From contig CP136065.1 in the NCBI GenBank assembly GCA_032622095.1, positions 20,016,134 to 20,080,133 on the forward strand: a DNA stretch of 64,000 bases. The letters run 5' to 3'. Under the pieces are notes generated by a model that made no database searches, had not been told where the DNA came from, and worked only from the letters and a program-made list of their open reading frames with translations. The translations under genes were made by a program, and so were the position numbers. Source of the stretch: Siphonodentalium dalli. Taxonomy: Eukaryota > Mollusca > Scaphopoda > Gadilida > Siphonodentaliidae. How positions within the stretch are numbered: position 1 is the stretch's first letter; each line of letters opens with the position of its first letter. Shown here piece by piece: positions 32,931 through 47,319 of this stretch.

Positions 32931-35607
32931 ATGTATTTAAATCAACATTTTGTATTGAATTAATATTGACCAGGGCAGTTCATGTATCAAGCCAGAAAAT
33001 AAGCAGCCTGACCTGGCCTGACATTTGAAAATTGAGATTCCCAGTGGTTGAATTTCATCATGCATTATCCCAATTGATTTAATATTACATGTATATTATA
33101 ATATAAAATTTGCAGGAAGGTATGCCGTGTTTTGCATCTGGCATTTTCGGGGAACCACCACCCCAAAACTGCAAAAAAAACATTTTTTTTATTCAAAATT
33201 TTGGTCACCCACCCCCAAAATTTCACTAATTTTGGTATAAAACCAGCTGCTAAAACCACATAAAACCCTACTGATATCACTCATATGACTAGAAAGTTAT
33301 CTGCTCTAGTTCAAGTGACAGTTTACCATGTTTCAGAAGCTGATTTAATTGAAAAAAAGTTTAATAAAGATTTTTTTTTTAAACTGGCTGATAGGCAGTA
33401 CCTCATACCGGTACATGTACACGCATACATGTAATCATGTATTGGAGTTTCCAGGTGAGTGTGTCATGAGAGTATTCTAGGTCTACCTGGGTGGTCAAAT
33501 TGGACACTGCTAAATGGAAATTCTAATGAATCGATGGAAGTGGACAAATACAGTACTAACCCATCACAATCTGAAAGGTGCACAAAACACTAGTATAACT
33601 TACTCTATAAGATACCTTATAAAATGGAACATTTCAAACTAAAAGAACTGCTATAATTGTTTTTCACTGAAGAGTTTATGCATCCAATTTACAAATTATA
33701 AATTTCCCAGCTTATCTCCTGCATATCCATTGGGATATCAGTTTTCCCTGCAAGCTATTACATGATCCAAACATGTGTTTTGGCTATTTTGGCTGTAATA
33801 CATTTTAAGCTGACAACATCTCAGGACAGTGAACTTAATCTTCACTTTCGGGTCATTGTTGACAATTTTGTAGACATATCCATGATAATGATGAAATATC
33901 ATTTGTTAAGCTCCATTTCAACTAGAATTGACATATTTTGAAAATAAATACATAAAGAGGACATTTAGCAGGCTGCAATTGGAAATATTATTCTATAAAT
34001 TGCTGATATCTGCAAACCTACGTCATTGTGCATTATACACACAATTCCATAATTTCTAACTATTTCATGATTAGTCGGTCAACCAGCCCGTTATCTAGCA
34101 TTATGCCATACCACTTTTGTTAGTCTAGTGGAGCAACTTCAATTATACTAAATGCATTTGGCAGTCACTATGCTGGACTTGAATACTTTAGTTGTTGTGA
34201 GAGTAACAGATAATCTGAATTGATACACATGCAAATAATTCACTGATTAGTTGGATGCACTGATGACAGTCATTTTCAAGCCATTGATAGTCACGTTAAT
34301 ATTTGAGACATTTGCTCGCTCTTGTTCCATGCACACAATGATCTAGGCTTAACTATCTTAGTTACATCACGACAAGTTTATTTATTTCAATTTTACATTT
34401 ATCGAAGCTTCTTTCCAAAGGGTGTCAGGAAGGAAGTTTTTCACCTCAGGTCTCATATGCAACATGCCATACATGTAGCTTATTAAATGTCATCTCCACT
34501 AAGGCCTGTGTAACGTGTTTTTACAGTTATAAACTGTTTTAAACTGTTACAAATGTCAAATATGTGCACAAAAGGTCAGCTGATGAGGTTGCCAAAAATG
34601 TGCTTTTTGTCTCTTGGGCCACCCACCCACCGTGGAATACTTTGCTGCAGGTTTTTTTTTACCCCCCCCCCCAACTGCAATGTATCGAAATAAATAGAGT
34701 CATTTCATCTTGCAAGTATACTCATTCTATTATAGAACACTCACCTAAATAAGTCGTGGACAACCTATTGACCCTATTTTTCGGTGTCGTGATCAGAAAA
34801 CAAACGAAATGTACTTGACTGATAAACAATAAAATAGTAATCAGGTGAAAAATTATGACAAATCAAACAACCAGCATGTAAATTATAGTTTACAAATGGT
34901 TTATGACGTCTTATCGGGTGATAGGGTTTGAAATATACGATATGGGCCAGTAAATTTGAACACGGCAGCGTAAATAGACATACCCGGTATTGCGCGAATT
35001 CAGGTAATGGCTGCACTTGATCGCACGATTTTGTATAATTTCATTGTCACTACAAAGCGGACAAATGCCCAAATCATATAATGTATATGTTTAGACAATG
35101 CGATGACAATTTCAGCAACAATTAGTCGTAAAAGTAGTAATTAAAATCAATATTTACAGTTGGTTAGTTGGTGTGTCTGTGAAGTTCTTTAAAAGAGACT
35201 TCGCTCTGTAAGGTAGCTCCAAGGTCACTGGTGCAATTGAGCCCTCAACGCTTATTCCACTTTAGTGCTGTACACTGTTGCTGAGTCCCCCAATGTTCGT
35301 TATAATCATCATTTTTCTTGTTTTTTTGGTCCTTGTATAGTTCGCTTTGATTATTCCAGATACTTTCTCGCAGCTGCAGTTCCCCCAACAGTTCCCCCAC
35401 ATGATAATATTAGCGGAATTATGCGGAGAACTAAACGTCGCAAAAATAAAAACCCGCAATTGGGGAACTGTCTTATAATACGCATGAAATTTATATAAGT
35501 GATAAACATGAATTGAGATCATATCAACAAAACGTACTGCATGCATGATATGTGAGTGAATGAGGGATTGCCACGGTCAAAACACAATTCTGGACGATCG
35601 ATCGTGC

Positions 35608-38600
35608 AATTATATATATATACTAGCAGGGTTACCCTGCGTTGCCTAGGTTAAAGTGACGTGAAACCCTCTGTGGATATTTGGTGGGAATAGAGAATAC
35701 CCTTGCTCTCAAAGTGTTACACGTATTCTCATAAATTGTATATCCAAATGGCATCACAAAATATGATTCTTATAAGTAGTGGCTCTCCTTGTCTGGTCGG
35801 AACAATTATCATTTTGTTTATCGCGTTTAATCCGTCCACCAATAAAGAAGTATTTATTTATTTACAACTGCGTATACTTCAGACGTTATAGCATGAAACA
35901 TGAACATCATAAACATATTAGTTCGAAAAAATAAAAGACGACAATTGTGTTTTACACAGAGATGAATCAATCAATCAATCAATCTAGTTTATCATATCTT
36001 CATGAAGATACAGATGTTTTAAAGATATCTCTCCAGGTGCTCCTCTGTTCTGGTGCTATATACTGGCTAATCATTTTCAGTTGATGTTATGCATGTATAG
36101 CAGCTACATGTGCCCGACACAGCGAGATTTTGAGTTCGTTTACATGTATGTTAGGCGATGAGTCTGTTCTAAAATAAATGAAAGAAATCCTCTGTATCGG
36201 GCAGATATACCCTTGTCAGATGTCAATATTGGATGATTCCGAAATGTCATGTGCTACGGACTGCGTTTTCCTTTATCTCAGAAGTAGCCATATTTGACTG
36301 CACACTGTGACCACTATTTTTGAACAGGCCTGCTCTACATTTCCATATCTCTTGGCAATTGCACCTTTTTGTGTGGAAACTATATTGAATGGGACAGACT
36401 CAATCGTGTTATAATATATACATGAGCCATTCTAATATGCAATCCTCTGACGATTCAAGGTCCCTCAGTTTGAATGAATATATGTATCTCTTAAATATAT
36501 TGATATAAATATACTTTTAATGCTTTCTTCTATGTATCTGTGTTGCTAGAACATTATCGGAATGCCATGATTTCCATCCCCATATAAACATGACAGTTGA
36601 CAAGATATATAATTATTCAAGTGACTTAATTCGGTCACCATTTGTCGAGATTGTGAAATTGGAATGCCAAGAACTCCTTAGAACGACATGGAGATGGCCT
36701 GGGAGATGACTATATATAACTTTGTTGGATATCGGAGAATTGAACAATCCTATAAATGCTAGTGAATCTCCTCTCGCCAGCCATGACCCAAACGACCCCA
36801 AATGTGATTTAATTCATCATATCATTAAAGAAGAACGTGCATGGATTTGGTAGAATCAGTGCTAATTATATTTGGTGCAACTTCCCTCATGCATGACTTG
36901 AACCACGTCACTTTTGTCATATTTAAACCACGTCTATTAGACTCATACATGCATTACATAATGGAGATGATTTTATATAAGTTTGGTGGTAATCGGCAAC
37001 TAAACAAATTTTTATCATAGTTATTTCCCCCCCCCCCCCATCTCAACCAAACGGCACCAATTTCGGATCTTTAAATCACACGTTTATATTCCTCTTATCG
37101 CGGAGAAGAATAATATATCAATTTGGTCGAAATCTATGCTAAAAATAGCCCCCTCCCCTGACACCAACAACGTTACTTTAGAAAATTTTAACCCGCACTA
37201 TTATCTTACTCGTAAGAAGTTACCCCTGTTAGACCGCTTTGGTGCCATCTCGATTGTACCCTTAAAGTTATATATATAGAAACAGACATATATTCGCAAA
37301 TATTTGATTCATTGTATCATTTGAGAAGAACGTGTATGAGTTTGATGGTAATTGACACTAAACATATTTTTATAAGTTTTTGGTGCCCCTCCCGTCCCTA
37401 TTTCGGACTCAAGCGGCGCCAATTTTGACATCATTAAACCACACACTTAGACTCATTATAGAGATGAATATATATACAATTTATGAAAATTGACGAGTAT
37501 ACACATTCGTGTCAAATTTAGGGCCACCATTGCATATCTCTCACCCAAAAGGCACCAATTTGGCGCATTTAAACCACACGATTAGATTATTCGTATCACG
37601 GAGAAGAATATGTATCAATCAGGTGGAAATCGGCGCTAAACATAGTGTTTATCAATGTTTGTGTCCCTCTCATCCTCTAGGCACCCTGACTCGAATTGCC
37701 CACTTTTGACATCTTTAAACCACACAATTAGACTCCTGATATCATGGAGATTATTGTTGTGCTAATCCGCGACTAAACAATTTTTTATCAAATTTAATGC
37801 CCACCCCACCCCATCTCTCACCAAAGCAGCACCAATATGACGTCTTTAAAATCACACGATTAGATTCCTCATATCATGGATAAGAATGTGTATCAATTTG
37901 GTGGAAATTGGCGCTAAAAATATTGTGTATCAATTTTGGTGCCCCTCTCCCTTTCAGTGCACCCCTGACTCGAATGACGCCACTTTTGACAACTTTTAGC
38001 CACGCCATTAGACACCTCATACATGTACCATGGGGATGAATTTGTATAAGTTACGCGGCAATCGGCCGCTAAATCAATTCTTGTCAGATTTAGTACCCAC
38101 CCACCGCGCCCACCCAAAATCTCTCATCCCAACGACACCAATTTGGCGTCTTTAAATTACACAATAAGATTCCTTGTATCATGGAGAAGTTCTCGGAAGA
38201 ATGTGCATCAATTTGGTGGAATTCGGCGCTAAAATCTTTAAACCACACAATTAGACTCCTGATATCATGGAGAATATTATTTGTAAGTTTGGTGCTAATC
38301 CGCGACTAAACAATTTTTTATCAAATTTAGTGCCCACCACACCCCACCCCATCTCTCACCAAAGCAGCACCAATATGACGTCTTTTAAATAACACGATTA
38401 GATTCCTCATATCATGGATAAGAATGTGTATCAATTTGGTGGAAATTGGCGCTAAAAATATTGTGTATCAATTTTGGTGCCCCTCTCCCTTTCAGTGCAC
38501 CCCTGACTCGAATGACGCCACTTTTGACAGCTTTAAGCCACGCCATTAGACACCTCATACCATGGGGATGAATTTGTATAAGTTTCGTGCCAATCGGCGA

Positions 38601-39092
38601 CTAAACCATTTCTTATCAGATTTAGTACAACCCCCCCCCCAAATCTTTCATCCCAACGACACCAATTTGGCGTCTTTAAGTCACACAATAAGATTCCTTG
38701 TATCACGGAGAAGATCTCAGAAGAATGTGCATCAATTTGGTGGAATTCGGCGCTAAAATTATTTTGATCACTTTTGGTGCCCATCTCCCCTTCCGAGCAT
38801 CCCTGACGCGAACGGCGCAAATTTTGACAAAATTAAACCACACCATTAGCTTCCTCATATTATGGGGATGATTATATATAAGTTTGGTAGCAATCGGCGA
38901 ATAAAAAAATCTGCCTTTCCCCTTTTCTGCCCCTGACAACAACGGCGTCATTTTAGAAAATTCTAACCCTCGCCATTATCTTTCTCGTAAAAAGTTACCC
39001 CTATTAGACCCCTTTTGTGCCATCTAGGTGGTCCCCTGTGAATTTCTATAGAACACAGACAGACAGACATTCGCAAATATAGATATAGATAT
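35608..39092 (+). mobile_element. RTE-like composite repeat of 3.5 kb
   Basis: It starts in a TA tract with ACTAGCAGGGTTACCCTGCG and ends ACACAGACAGACAGACATTCG then ATATAGATATAGATATA, the same start/end style as the 7.3-8.5 and 48.8-49.4 kb repeats. Most of it (36620-39000) is an array of about a dozen diverged 150-170-base units with CA.TTTGGTGGAAATCGGCG, a TTAGTGCCC-type C-rich stretch, GGCACCAATTTGGCGTC, TTTAAACCACACGATTAGA and CTCATATCATGGA. Part of the array is itself recently duplicated (37735-38160 and 38240-38700). No reverse transcriptase is visible. Confidence 0.65.
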
Positions 39093-39313
39093 ATCGCAGA
39101 GAACACAATGTTGAAAAACGTAATGAGTAGACATCAGCCTTGGTGAAACGCCATGGGTTAATTGGTCGAGTCAAGTCATTGTGCGGAAACTCAGCAGGCG
39201 ACACGCTAGCTATGGCACAGAATATGACGACCAATTGTCACCAAAATTGCACCATCATAAATGGTCACACCTGCTATGCCATCGCAACTCTGGTACGTGT
39301 GTCCGCAACAGCT

Positions 39314-39381
39314 ATCATAGTTCTCACCCTAATATCACAGTATTCATCCTAATATCATAGTATTCATCCTAATATAATAGT
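39314..39381. repeat. 20-base tandem repeat, three units
   Basis: CCTAATATCATAGTATTCAT-type units occur three times, and a stray copy lies near 40695. No gene is recognised between 39092 and 39750. Confidence 0.8.
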
Positions 39382-39749
39382 TTTCACACATTTGCAGAAG
39401 TAGTATCCAAAACTTCAACACATCAGAGGTATTAAAGGGATAATGTCAAATGTTGTTGTTGGTTTCTATAGTCCCTGAGTCGTAGAATAAGGTAACAATT
39501 TTTCCATTATTTGAAAGGCTGTTGAGTACGAAGTAGTGTTACGGATTGCAAATTAACCGGAATGCAAAAATACAAATTTTCGTTGTCGAGTAATTTTTGT
39601 ACAGATTTCAACCAAATGAATCAAATAAAAGTTATATTATATCCATACTAGTCCCACCGACTCATTTAAGTTATTGTATAGTCACTAGTCAGTGGGTGAC
39701 TTGGGTTTTCTCCCCGTATCAGCAAAATGTGAACTTCTGTGAAGCTAAG

Positions 39750-40505
39750 AGTAGAGATTCATGGCATGGTCTAGTCTTCAATCAGCATGTGTAATGTTCT
39801 AAAAATAGTAGACTTTCTGGTCCCAGTTCGTGGAAGTGAGAAACAATATCATATTTCTTATAATGTGACTGAAATGATATATGTCACCAAATCTTCAAGT
39901 GCTCATTATATAAATATCTTATAACACTCACCTTGGCAGTGTGGAGAATAGTCCCGGCAATCCGGTTTATGACAGTCATCTACGTAGCAATACGAGCATC
40001 GTTTTAAAAACTCGTCACAATATTGTTTATGCTTTGTCTGTCATATATCGGCGAAACAGATCGTCGTTTTTGAATAAACTTCATCGATTCTGTTATTCAT
40101 ATTTATGTTCCTCACAAAACACAGTCGCTATTAGAGCGGTGTCAGGTTGATGTAAATGTAATATAACAGTATTGATGAACACACACTGTTTTCGTAGTAT
40201 TATTCAGGCATGGCCAATACACGTGGGTATGTGTGTGGGAGCATCAAACGATCGGACTCCTCTCTTCTAAGTCTTTCGTCGGAATGTGAACCGAAGATCA
40301 CCACTGGAGCATTATAAAAAGCTGTGTGTTTCAACAGATTTATTTATATCTTCCGCCGAATGACGGTAGTCGACGAACTTTGATCAGGCACTGAGCTTGC
40401 GCTAATTTGAGAACGTTTTGTGGTTTCCAAAAGAGGCGATATTTTATAACGTCATAAGTCACGTGTCAATCCAAAGTAGTTGTGCGATGGTGTCGTCACC
40501 ACCTG
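39750..40505. repeat. Segmental duplicate, copy B (partner 13075-14058)
   Basis: Direct-orientation match to the receptor first-exon region at 13 kb, with a lost segment near 40360 and a replaced segment near 40025-40085. From 40506 to 40912 nothing is recognised. Confidence 0.8.
39932..40024 (-). pseudogene. Decayed paralogue of the cysteine-rich first exon
   Basis: The minus strand reads Q-Y-C-D-E-F-L-K-R-C-S-Y-C-Y-V-D-D-C, then H-K-P-D-C, keeping the cysteines of the exon at 13248-13479. The donor (AAG|GTGAGTG) is intact and even stronger. The signal peptide is gone: upstream, the homologous sequence is replaced and the frame from the old ATG hits a stop after about 17 codons. Confidence 0.65.
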
Positions 40506-40912
40506 TTAGCGTTTTCCGTTATATAGGGTTATTCCTCTTTGTGTATTGGCCAGCGTATCTCAGTCTGCATGGGTGTGAGTGTGTCACCCCCTGCACACTG
40601 AACCACGAATACCAGTTAACAGAGAGTGGTAAATCGTGCATACCGGCCATGCAGTAATGAAAATATGGAATACATACTACAAAAAAATTGTACACTAATA
40701 TCATAGTATTCATAGGAAATTCGTAATTTAATTGATGGCTCCAGTCATAAATTAAATTAAAATAAAATTATTAATTTTGATTTTAAGAGAGCCTATTAAC
40801 CTAAACGTTTACAGAATACATCTTCGACTCAAATTACTTATTTTCCTATATACTATCGATATTAGATCGTTGTTATTATCGGGAATTTATTGAAAATGGC
40901 GTACAGTAACCA

Positions 40913-41369
40913 GTAAAGGCCCACTTAATTTTCGAGTTGCCGATTATGTTTTTTATAGTGACTTTATATACGGTTTTAATAATACTCTATGCCATAAAAT
41001 ATGATTAAAATACTATAATTCATCATTATTTGAAACACCTGTGTCTCAGAAGATGCCCACAGAGAAATAGAAAACTTCTCAAGACTTCCCCCCTCTGGGA
41101 TCCAGAATGCAACATAATTCAAACTTTTTCAATGAAAGGGGAAGAACTCTATCTTTAATATATAGAGTTATACCCCCTGCATTGAAAATAATACTGATTT
41201 TTACTTCAGTCTTGATGACAATACGCGTTGGCAACTCAATGTCCACAGTTTATTACACCGGATAAGTTGATAATACAATGTTTTGGAGCTTCCTCTTTCA
41301 ACTGTTATATAATATGCATAAATGTTATATTAAAGTAATCTGGGGGTTCTAAATTAAGTGGGCCTTTAA
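40913..41369. mobile_element. TTAA-type MITE, family 4
   Basis: The ends AAAGGCCCACTTAATTT and AAATTAAGTGGGCCTTT are a perfect 17-base inverted pair. TTAA is present on the right (41366-41369) and changed to GTAA on the left. No coding content. From 41370 to 41724 there is a T run (41537-41551) and nothing else. Confidence 0.8.
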
Positions 41370-41724
41370 ACTGAATTACACCAAACTATCATTTTAGCTG
41401 GAAAATAATCAAGTTGTGATGTAAGTTTGTGCTATAAAAGCTGTATACTAGACTCTTTGTTGAATCCTTAATAACGCTTAAATTTGACACATGAATCCCT
41501 AGTACCAGTTAACAGAGGTGTATGCAATATGCAGTATTTTTTTTTTTTTTTCTCCAAGTAATGTTATATTCAGCCGTATAAGGATAAACCCAATTATTTA
41601 GTCTTACATTTCAAAATGTTCATGTCAGGAACAATGTTATTGTTTGTGATTTATCGTCGTTTCAGCTGCTATGCCATAGATTGTCAGTTTTATGAAATCG
41701 ATGAAGGAAAGTTAACGCAGAGGG

Positions 41725-42194
41725 TTAAGGGTACTCAATACGATTGGATGGTTCCCATATCATCAGATTCCAACAACAACAACAACAACAACAACATCAT
41801 TTTGTGAAATGCCGCTTCAGTTAACAGAATCGATTAATTGCCAAAACACAATGCTAACAACCGTGAACTATAATATAAAATTGCCCAAAAACTGTTATTT
41901 ATCAACATTCTGTTCAACGAAATTTTGCCTGTTTGTCAAATATCTGACAGAAAATCCACTTGATTTTAAAGTTATCCATCTTCATCCGCAATTTGGTCCG
42001 AGACCGTCTTCTCGTCGACTTTTACTGGGTCACCAAAAAATTAGTGGTGGTGAAAAACAATAGATTTCAAAAATCGATATCTGATCATTGTGAGCTTTGA
42101 CGGATGGGTTCCTCGACTCGAATCAAATATTTGTTTACCCCCGAAGCCAAGGAAATTGTAATTTGCGAGCGTTAATTCGGATTATGCATCTTTA
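41725..42194. mobile_element. TTAA MITE, family 1 (copy)
   Basis: It begins TTAAGGGTACTCAATACGATTGG, has an AAC-triplet run, and ends TTCGGATTATGCATCTTTA. This is the complement of the left end at 19306. The right TTAA has decayed to TTAT. The open frame at 42097-42483 overlaps it partly and shows no domain. Confidence 0.75.
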
Positions 42195-42519
42195 TTTTCA
42201 CTGTGAAATAAAAACCAGCAGTCAGATGCTCGTAGCCCGTTTATATATAACCATGAGTATATGCGAAAAATACACAACGAAAACACACTCCACAGTTTGG
42301 ATCGATAAGTCTTGCCCTGTGTATTTTGATGTTGAAATTTGTGACAATCGGTCTTCCGTATCATTTCTACAACACAATTATCTTCTTACTTGCAGAACGA
42401 CTTTATCGTATGATCGTCACGGAACCGTTTTCTTTCAGAGTATGGTTAATACATTGCCGCCGGTGAAGTGTATTCTCGGATAAGAAACAATTAGGCCTAT
42501 GCTGAGGGCAGAAACTAAA

Positions 42520-43348
42520 GTTGCGAGAGGCACCCCTGGTTGAGTGTGGGATATTTGGCACTCGAGACTTGGTTAGAGGGTTTTCGTTGGGGTGGTCTCC
42601 ACCTTGGAATTTCCAAATGCACCCCACCCCATTGAACCACACCAAACTCATAAGTTTGCGTAAATCAATTTGCACCCCCCCTTTGATTTTTCCAAAATGT
42701 TCCCTCACAGACTACCAGATGGTAGACTATTCCAAATGAACCAGTAATATTGTGGCCACTTGTCGTGCGGGGGGGGGGGGGGGTATGCAACAGATGGTTC
42801 GGCCCAGTATGAGATTAAAACATCTTAACATCTAGTGGTATAACACCACACAAATTTACACCCCGATCTATTTTTTCTTAAATTAATTAGCGAGTAACTA
42901 CTGGCAAGGACACAGAGCACACGCACGGGTCGGCCGATGGTTAGATGTGAGAACATTTTTTGAAATATGAACATGAACATTTGACAATCCTATAGCATAG
43001 ACCGGCCTCAAGTTTTCCAATTCTGGGAAATTATTAACCTGACACTCACCCATAGGTTTCAAAATTGCCAACTGATGGACATTTGAGTCCATAATTTTGC
43101 AAATGAAAGGGAAATATGCAAATGTTGGTATAAAAACAACAAATTCGTCACTAAGAAAGTGTTGGAAAATCAAACTACGAGAACAATTTCAACCTAATTT
43201 TGGTGTAAATTTTCCAATTAATTTTGCTCGGGGTAGTAGGTATGACTACAATTGGGGGGTAAAACCCTTGCATAACCACCCCTGTCGACAAGTCCCTACT
43301 TGACACCCCATGCTAAATAATCGATACTAAGTTATGTTGGGTGGCACC

Positions 43349-43381
<33 letters not shown>

Positions 43382-44720
43382 CAGGGGCTACATCCCAGCC
43401 CTGTCGGGGAGTCATAGCCATCCCCCGTCGGTGAGTTATGTAATGGTCAACCCGGCAGCTAAAGCCCGCCCCCCTGTCGGGGATATCCTGGTGCCACCCC
43501 CGTTTGAAATCATATAAAACTTTTAAAGAAGACCACATATTGAGCAGAAATCAGGAGGAAACGAGCTCTCGTAACCACCAAAGTGCACTAAAGACATCCC
43601 AAGAAATCCAAATTAGATGCAACCGCATATTGTATATATATGGTATCGTTCTGTTTGCCTCTCTATATCCAGAGACGTGGCTATATGGTTTCCGTTAGGG
43701 GGTGTCCACCATGGGAAATTCCAACTGCACCCCCTTGAATCAGAATCACCCCAAACACAAATTCCATTTGCACCATCCCCCTTGTACATCAGTGCTCACG
43801 CCTAATATCCTATATATATTTCAAAAAAACATGGTTCCATATTCCAGGTTTGAAAATTTAGATAGTTTAACCTGAACAATTGCATAAATCATAACATATA
43901 ATGGTCTAACTCCAGACAAATTCCCACGGATACGGGCAAGAGGCGGGGACACACCGGGTTGACCATGGTTCTTCGGCCCGGTGTGAGAACATTTTTAAAA
44001 CTATAAAAGAAAATATTAAATCCTAGCATGCATCTAGACTGGCCTCAACTGAACCTTTCCTGGTGTTGGAATTTTCAAACCTCATATTCCCCCTCAGGTT
44101 GGAAAACTCTCCAACTGATGACTATTTCAGTCCACAAGTTTGACCAAATGAAGTAAAATATTGTTTTGTTAAACTAATTAGCAGTTTTGTATTGGCCACG
44201 GGGGAAGGTACAATGACAACGATAGTCGGCCCGGTGTGCAATTTTTTTTTAATCTGAACAAGAAAATCTCAAAATCCTAGCATCTAGACTAGCCCCTAAC
44301 CTTCCTAGAGTTGGACATTTCAACCCGACACCCCCACTTAGGTTGGAAATTTTCAACTGATGACAATTCCAATGACAATGTTGACCAAATGCATGACAAT
44401 ATTATTTTCTTAAATTAACTAGCAGTTTTTTGACTGGCCACGGGGGAGGGACCAGGACACAAATTGTCCAAGTGTTGGAAATGTCCAACCTGTCACCCTC
44501 CTAAGGTTGGAAATTTCCGACTGATGACCATTTCAGTCCAAAATATTTACCAAAAATAGGAAAATATGCAACTAAATTGTTTGAAAATCAAACTACAAGA
44601 ACATTTTCAACTTAATGTTGGTGTGAAATTTCCAACTAATGTTTTGGCAGGTATGAAATTTCCAACTGTTGAACATTTTGACCAAAGTTGGGGGGGGGGG
44701 GGGGTGTGAGATACCCCAAC
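42520..44720. repeat. Cluster of G/C-tract dispersed repeats
   Basis: At least five diverged units share TTGGAAATTTCCAACTGATG, CATTTCAGTCCA, CCATTTGCACCCCC and AATTAGCAGT. They carry G runs at 42771-42782, 43350-43380 and 44691-44704. Between 43381 and 43500 a short tandem CTGTCGGGGA.T occurs three times. No genes are recognised. Confidence 0.7.
43350..43380. repeat. Uninterrupted 31-base G run
   Basis: Thirty-one consecutive G on the plus strand. It can form quadruplexes on that strand and is likely to be length-unstable. Confidence 0.95.
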
Positions 44721-47319
44721 CCCTGTCGGCACGTCTCATATAAATACTTTTTCGAAAAACCCTTAAACCAACTCGACGTGCGATTTCCCATGCGCTCCTG
44801 TTGCGCAAATTCTAGTATAAAAAGTGCGTCTATTTCAGACAAAGTTCAAACAGTAAATGTGACCAGACAAGACATAGAAACCGCTAATCTCATATTACCA
44901 ATGTGACAACACCAGTCGAACATTATTACCTTTCAAAGCAATAACACCGGGCACCATGTTACGGACAACCACAGGCACGCACACCATGGATAAATACACG
45001 GTAAAAAGAACGGCGTTTTTGTGTACGGTTATATCTGGCATATACCCATGGTTATATATAAACGGGCTACGAGCATCTGACTGCAGCTATTCAATATGTC
45101 CTTCGAATAAAGTTGCTTCATTTGACCGGTGGCTTTTTTAGAAATGAAAAATTTGATTCTGGAACAATTTAATCCAGGGGAGCTGATTTAGGCTACGTGC
45201 AAGTTTGCACGGATCTTTTGCAGGCATTTCGTCATAGAAAACCACATAGTGCCAGAATATTATTATATCTTTATTTGTAACGGTGCTTCTGGGATTTGCC
45301 TTCAAATAAATGCCTGGGTGTTTGATCATTGCATGCTATTTACAGGCAAATACCGGTAGCATCGTTACATGTGAAACTACAGAGATTTTACTTCACTCAT
45401 AGTTGGCTGTGGTATATATATGCATTTTATACGCATGTTTTAGTTCATATCCTGGCATATCCTTTTCTACGACAAAATTCCTGCAAACATTATATCTCGA
45501 AAATGTGCTGACGGGTACAAATATTTTGAAATCTCGTTAGAAATAAAGTTGCTAAGTTTTTTTTTACAATTTGTCTTGATTTCTGATAGAATATTGAAAC
45601 AATTTGTTGACGGGGTTTCAGTAACACAGTTGACATAACTGAGTACCATTCAGCACATGTTCAAAACCAGTGTAACCTTTGGCACTTCGTGTGGATGAGA
45701 GTGACCCCTTCAGCTATATAGTAATGTAGAATTGTTAATATAGTAATGCAGAATTGTTAATATAGTAATGCAGATTTGTTAATATAGTAATGCTGCATCG
45801 GTCATATGGTAATGCTGAATTGGCCATGCCTATGATGCTGCTTGGGTAGTAGTAATGTAAATAAATCAAACATCAGGCAAATGGCTGCCAAAAAACTTAA
45901 ATATGCAATGAAAAATGTTTTATTTATTTTCTCGCAGACCGTCATGATTTAAGACAGTAAACTGAGCATATAACCTTAGTTGAGTTCATAGTCTAGATAA
46001 TTCAGTGTGATTTTTTTGTATAATATTTCCTGTAAAACCCTATCGACCTACATGAAAAAAATGGTTGTTTTTTTGTTAAAACCACTTTTTGTTTTACATA
46101 ATTCGAACATATATCTCACATGGTGAGGTCAAACACGTATGTTTATAATACTATAGCATACATTGGTTATAAAGGATAACGATATTCCTTTCAAATTGTT
46201 TGAAATCTGTTGAGATGCATTTAGTGGCTCACATATAACCACGTATATGGTAATTGAAAATCAATAATTTAAACATTTCTTCAGTATGGAATAATAAAGG
46301 CGTTCCGTAATTGTTAGCATATACCTGATGCATATCTAAATGTGAAGAGCGTGTTTGTGCACGCAATATACCAACACAAATGCACTGTGTAGGAACTGTT
46401 ACATCGGAAGTCGTTCTATCGCCGGTATTGTGATGGTTCTTGCCTGATTTGTTACGGTTCCTGATGATTGAAAATAATCATTTTTGTGACAAAATCACGC
46501 ATAATTATAGATATCTTGAATATATTATACTTTCCTGAATGAACAGACGCTGCAGAAGTGCCGTGTTATCGAAACATGAACTCTAGACCACAATTAACTC
46601 GATATCAGCGAGTTAACGCGTAAATATCAACATGTTATCACTGAAGATCAAGCCACGTGGACGCAATTTCTTTGTTTTTCGTGGCGTATAAAATATGAAA
46701 CGCACTCTGAAGACAAACACTGACTATAAACTATACCCGTGTTATTCTTTTGTAAAATAGCTGAGAAAGTATCCCGATAGGGGTTGATAATTGGGAGCTG
46801 TGACCTCGTAATCAACACGGGTGCGTGTTACGGTTCTATTTCAAACCAATCATGGCTGTGACGGTTCTGTACATGAGATTTATTCGAACGATTTCTGCAC
46901 TTTGGTCCGAAAATCGTCTTGTGTATCTGGCATTTTAAACCAGATAATGACTGTAGCTTATGTAATTTGCATAATGGAACAGGTATATTAAGAAATAACA
47001 CAATAAATACCTAATACGGGAGATTAAGTGATATTAATAGGCAGAAATAAAATATTGAAAGTCCCGATGAGTATTGTATCATAATCTTGCCCGCCTATAT
47101 AAATGACCAATGGTAATATAAATCTACTCTCAGGAGAATATGAGATGTTATATTCATTTACTTAATCTGGGCATTATTGAAAGATCCAGGTGTGACAATA
47201 TTTCAATGCCAGCGCCATCATATTTCCTCCTCTGAGGGACATTTACACATGTTTATCGCCCAGACATAAATATAACTTATGAAATCACGTTCAACTGAAT
47301 CATTTATCTAGGTTATGAC

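Noticed and set aside
36620-39000. Array of spaced repeats considered as CRISPR-like
   Set aside because: The units are diverged along their whole length, with no constant repeat and variable spacer. The DNA is eukaryotic and retroposon-like.
42097-42483. 128-codon open frame
   Set aside because: It overlaps a MITE end and has no domain; part of it matches, in inverted form, non-coding sequence near 45.05 kb.
46383-46389. CACTGTG/CACAGTG ends resembling the RSS heptamer, hence a RAG-like or Transib element
   Set aside because: The target duplication is 8 bases, confirmed by the empty site, not 5. No nonamer spacing and no RAG1-like protein is present.
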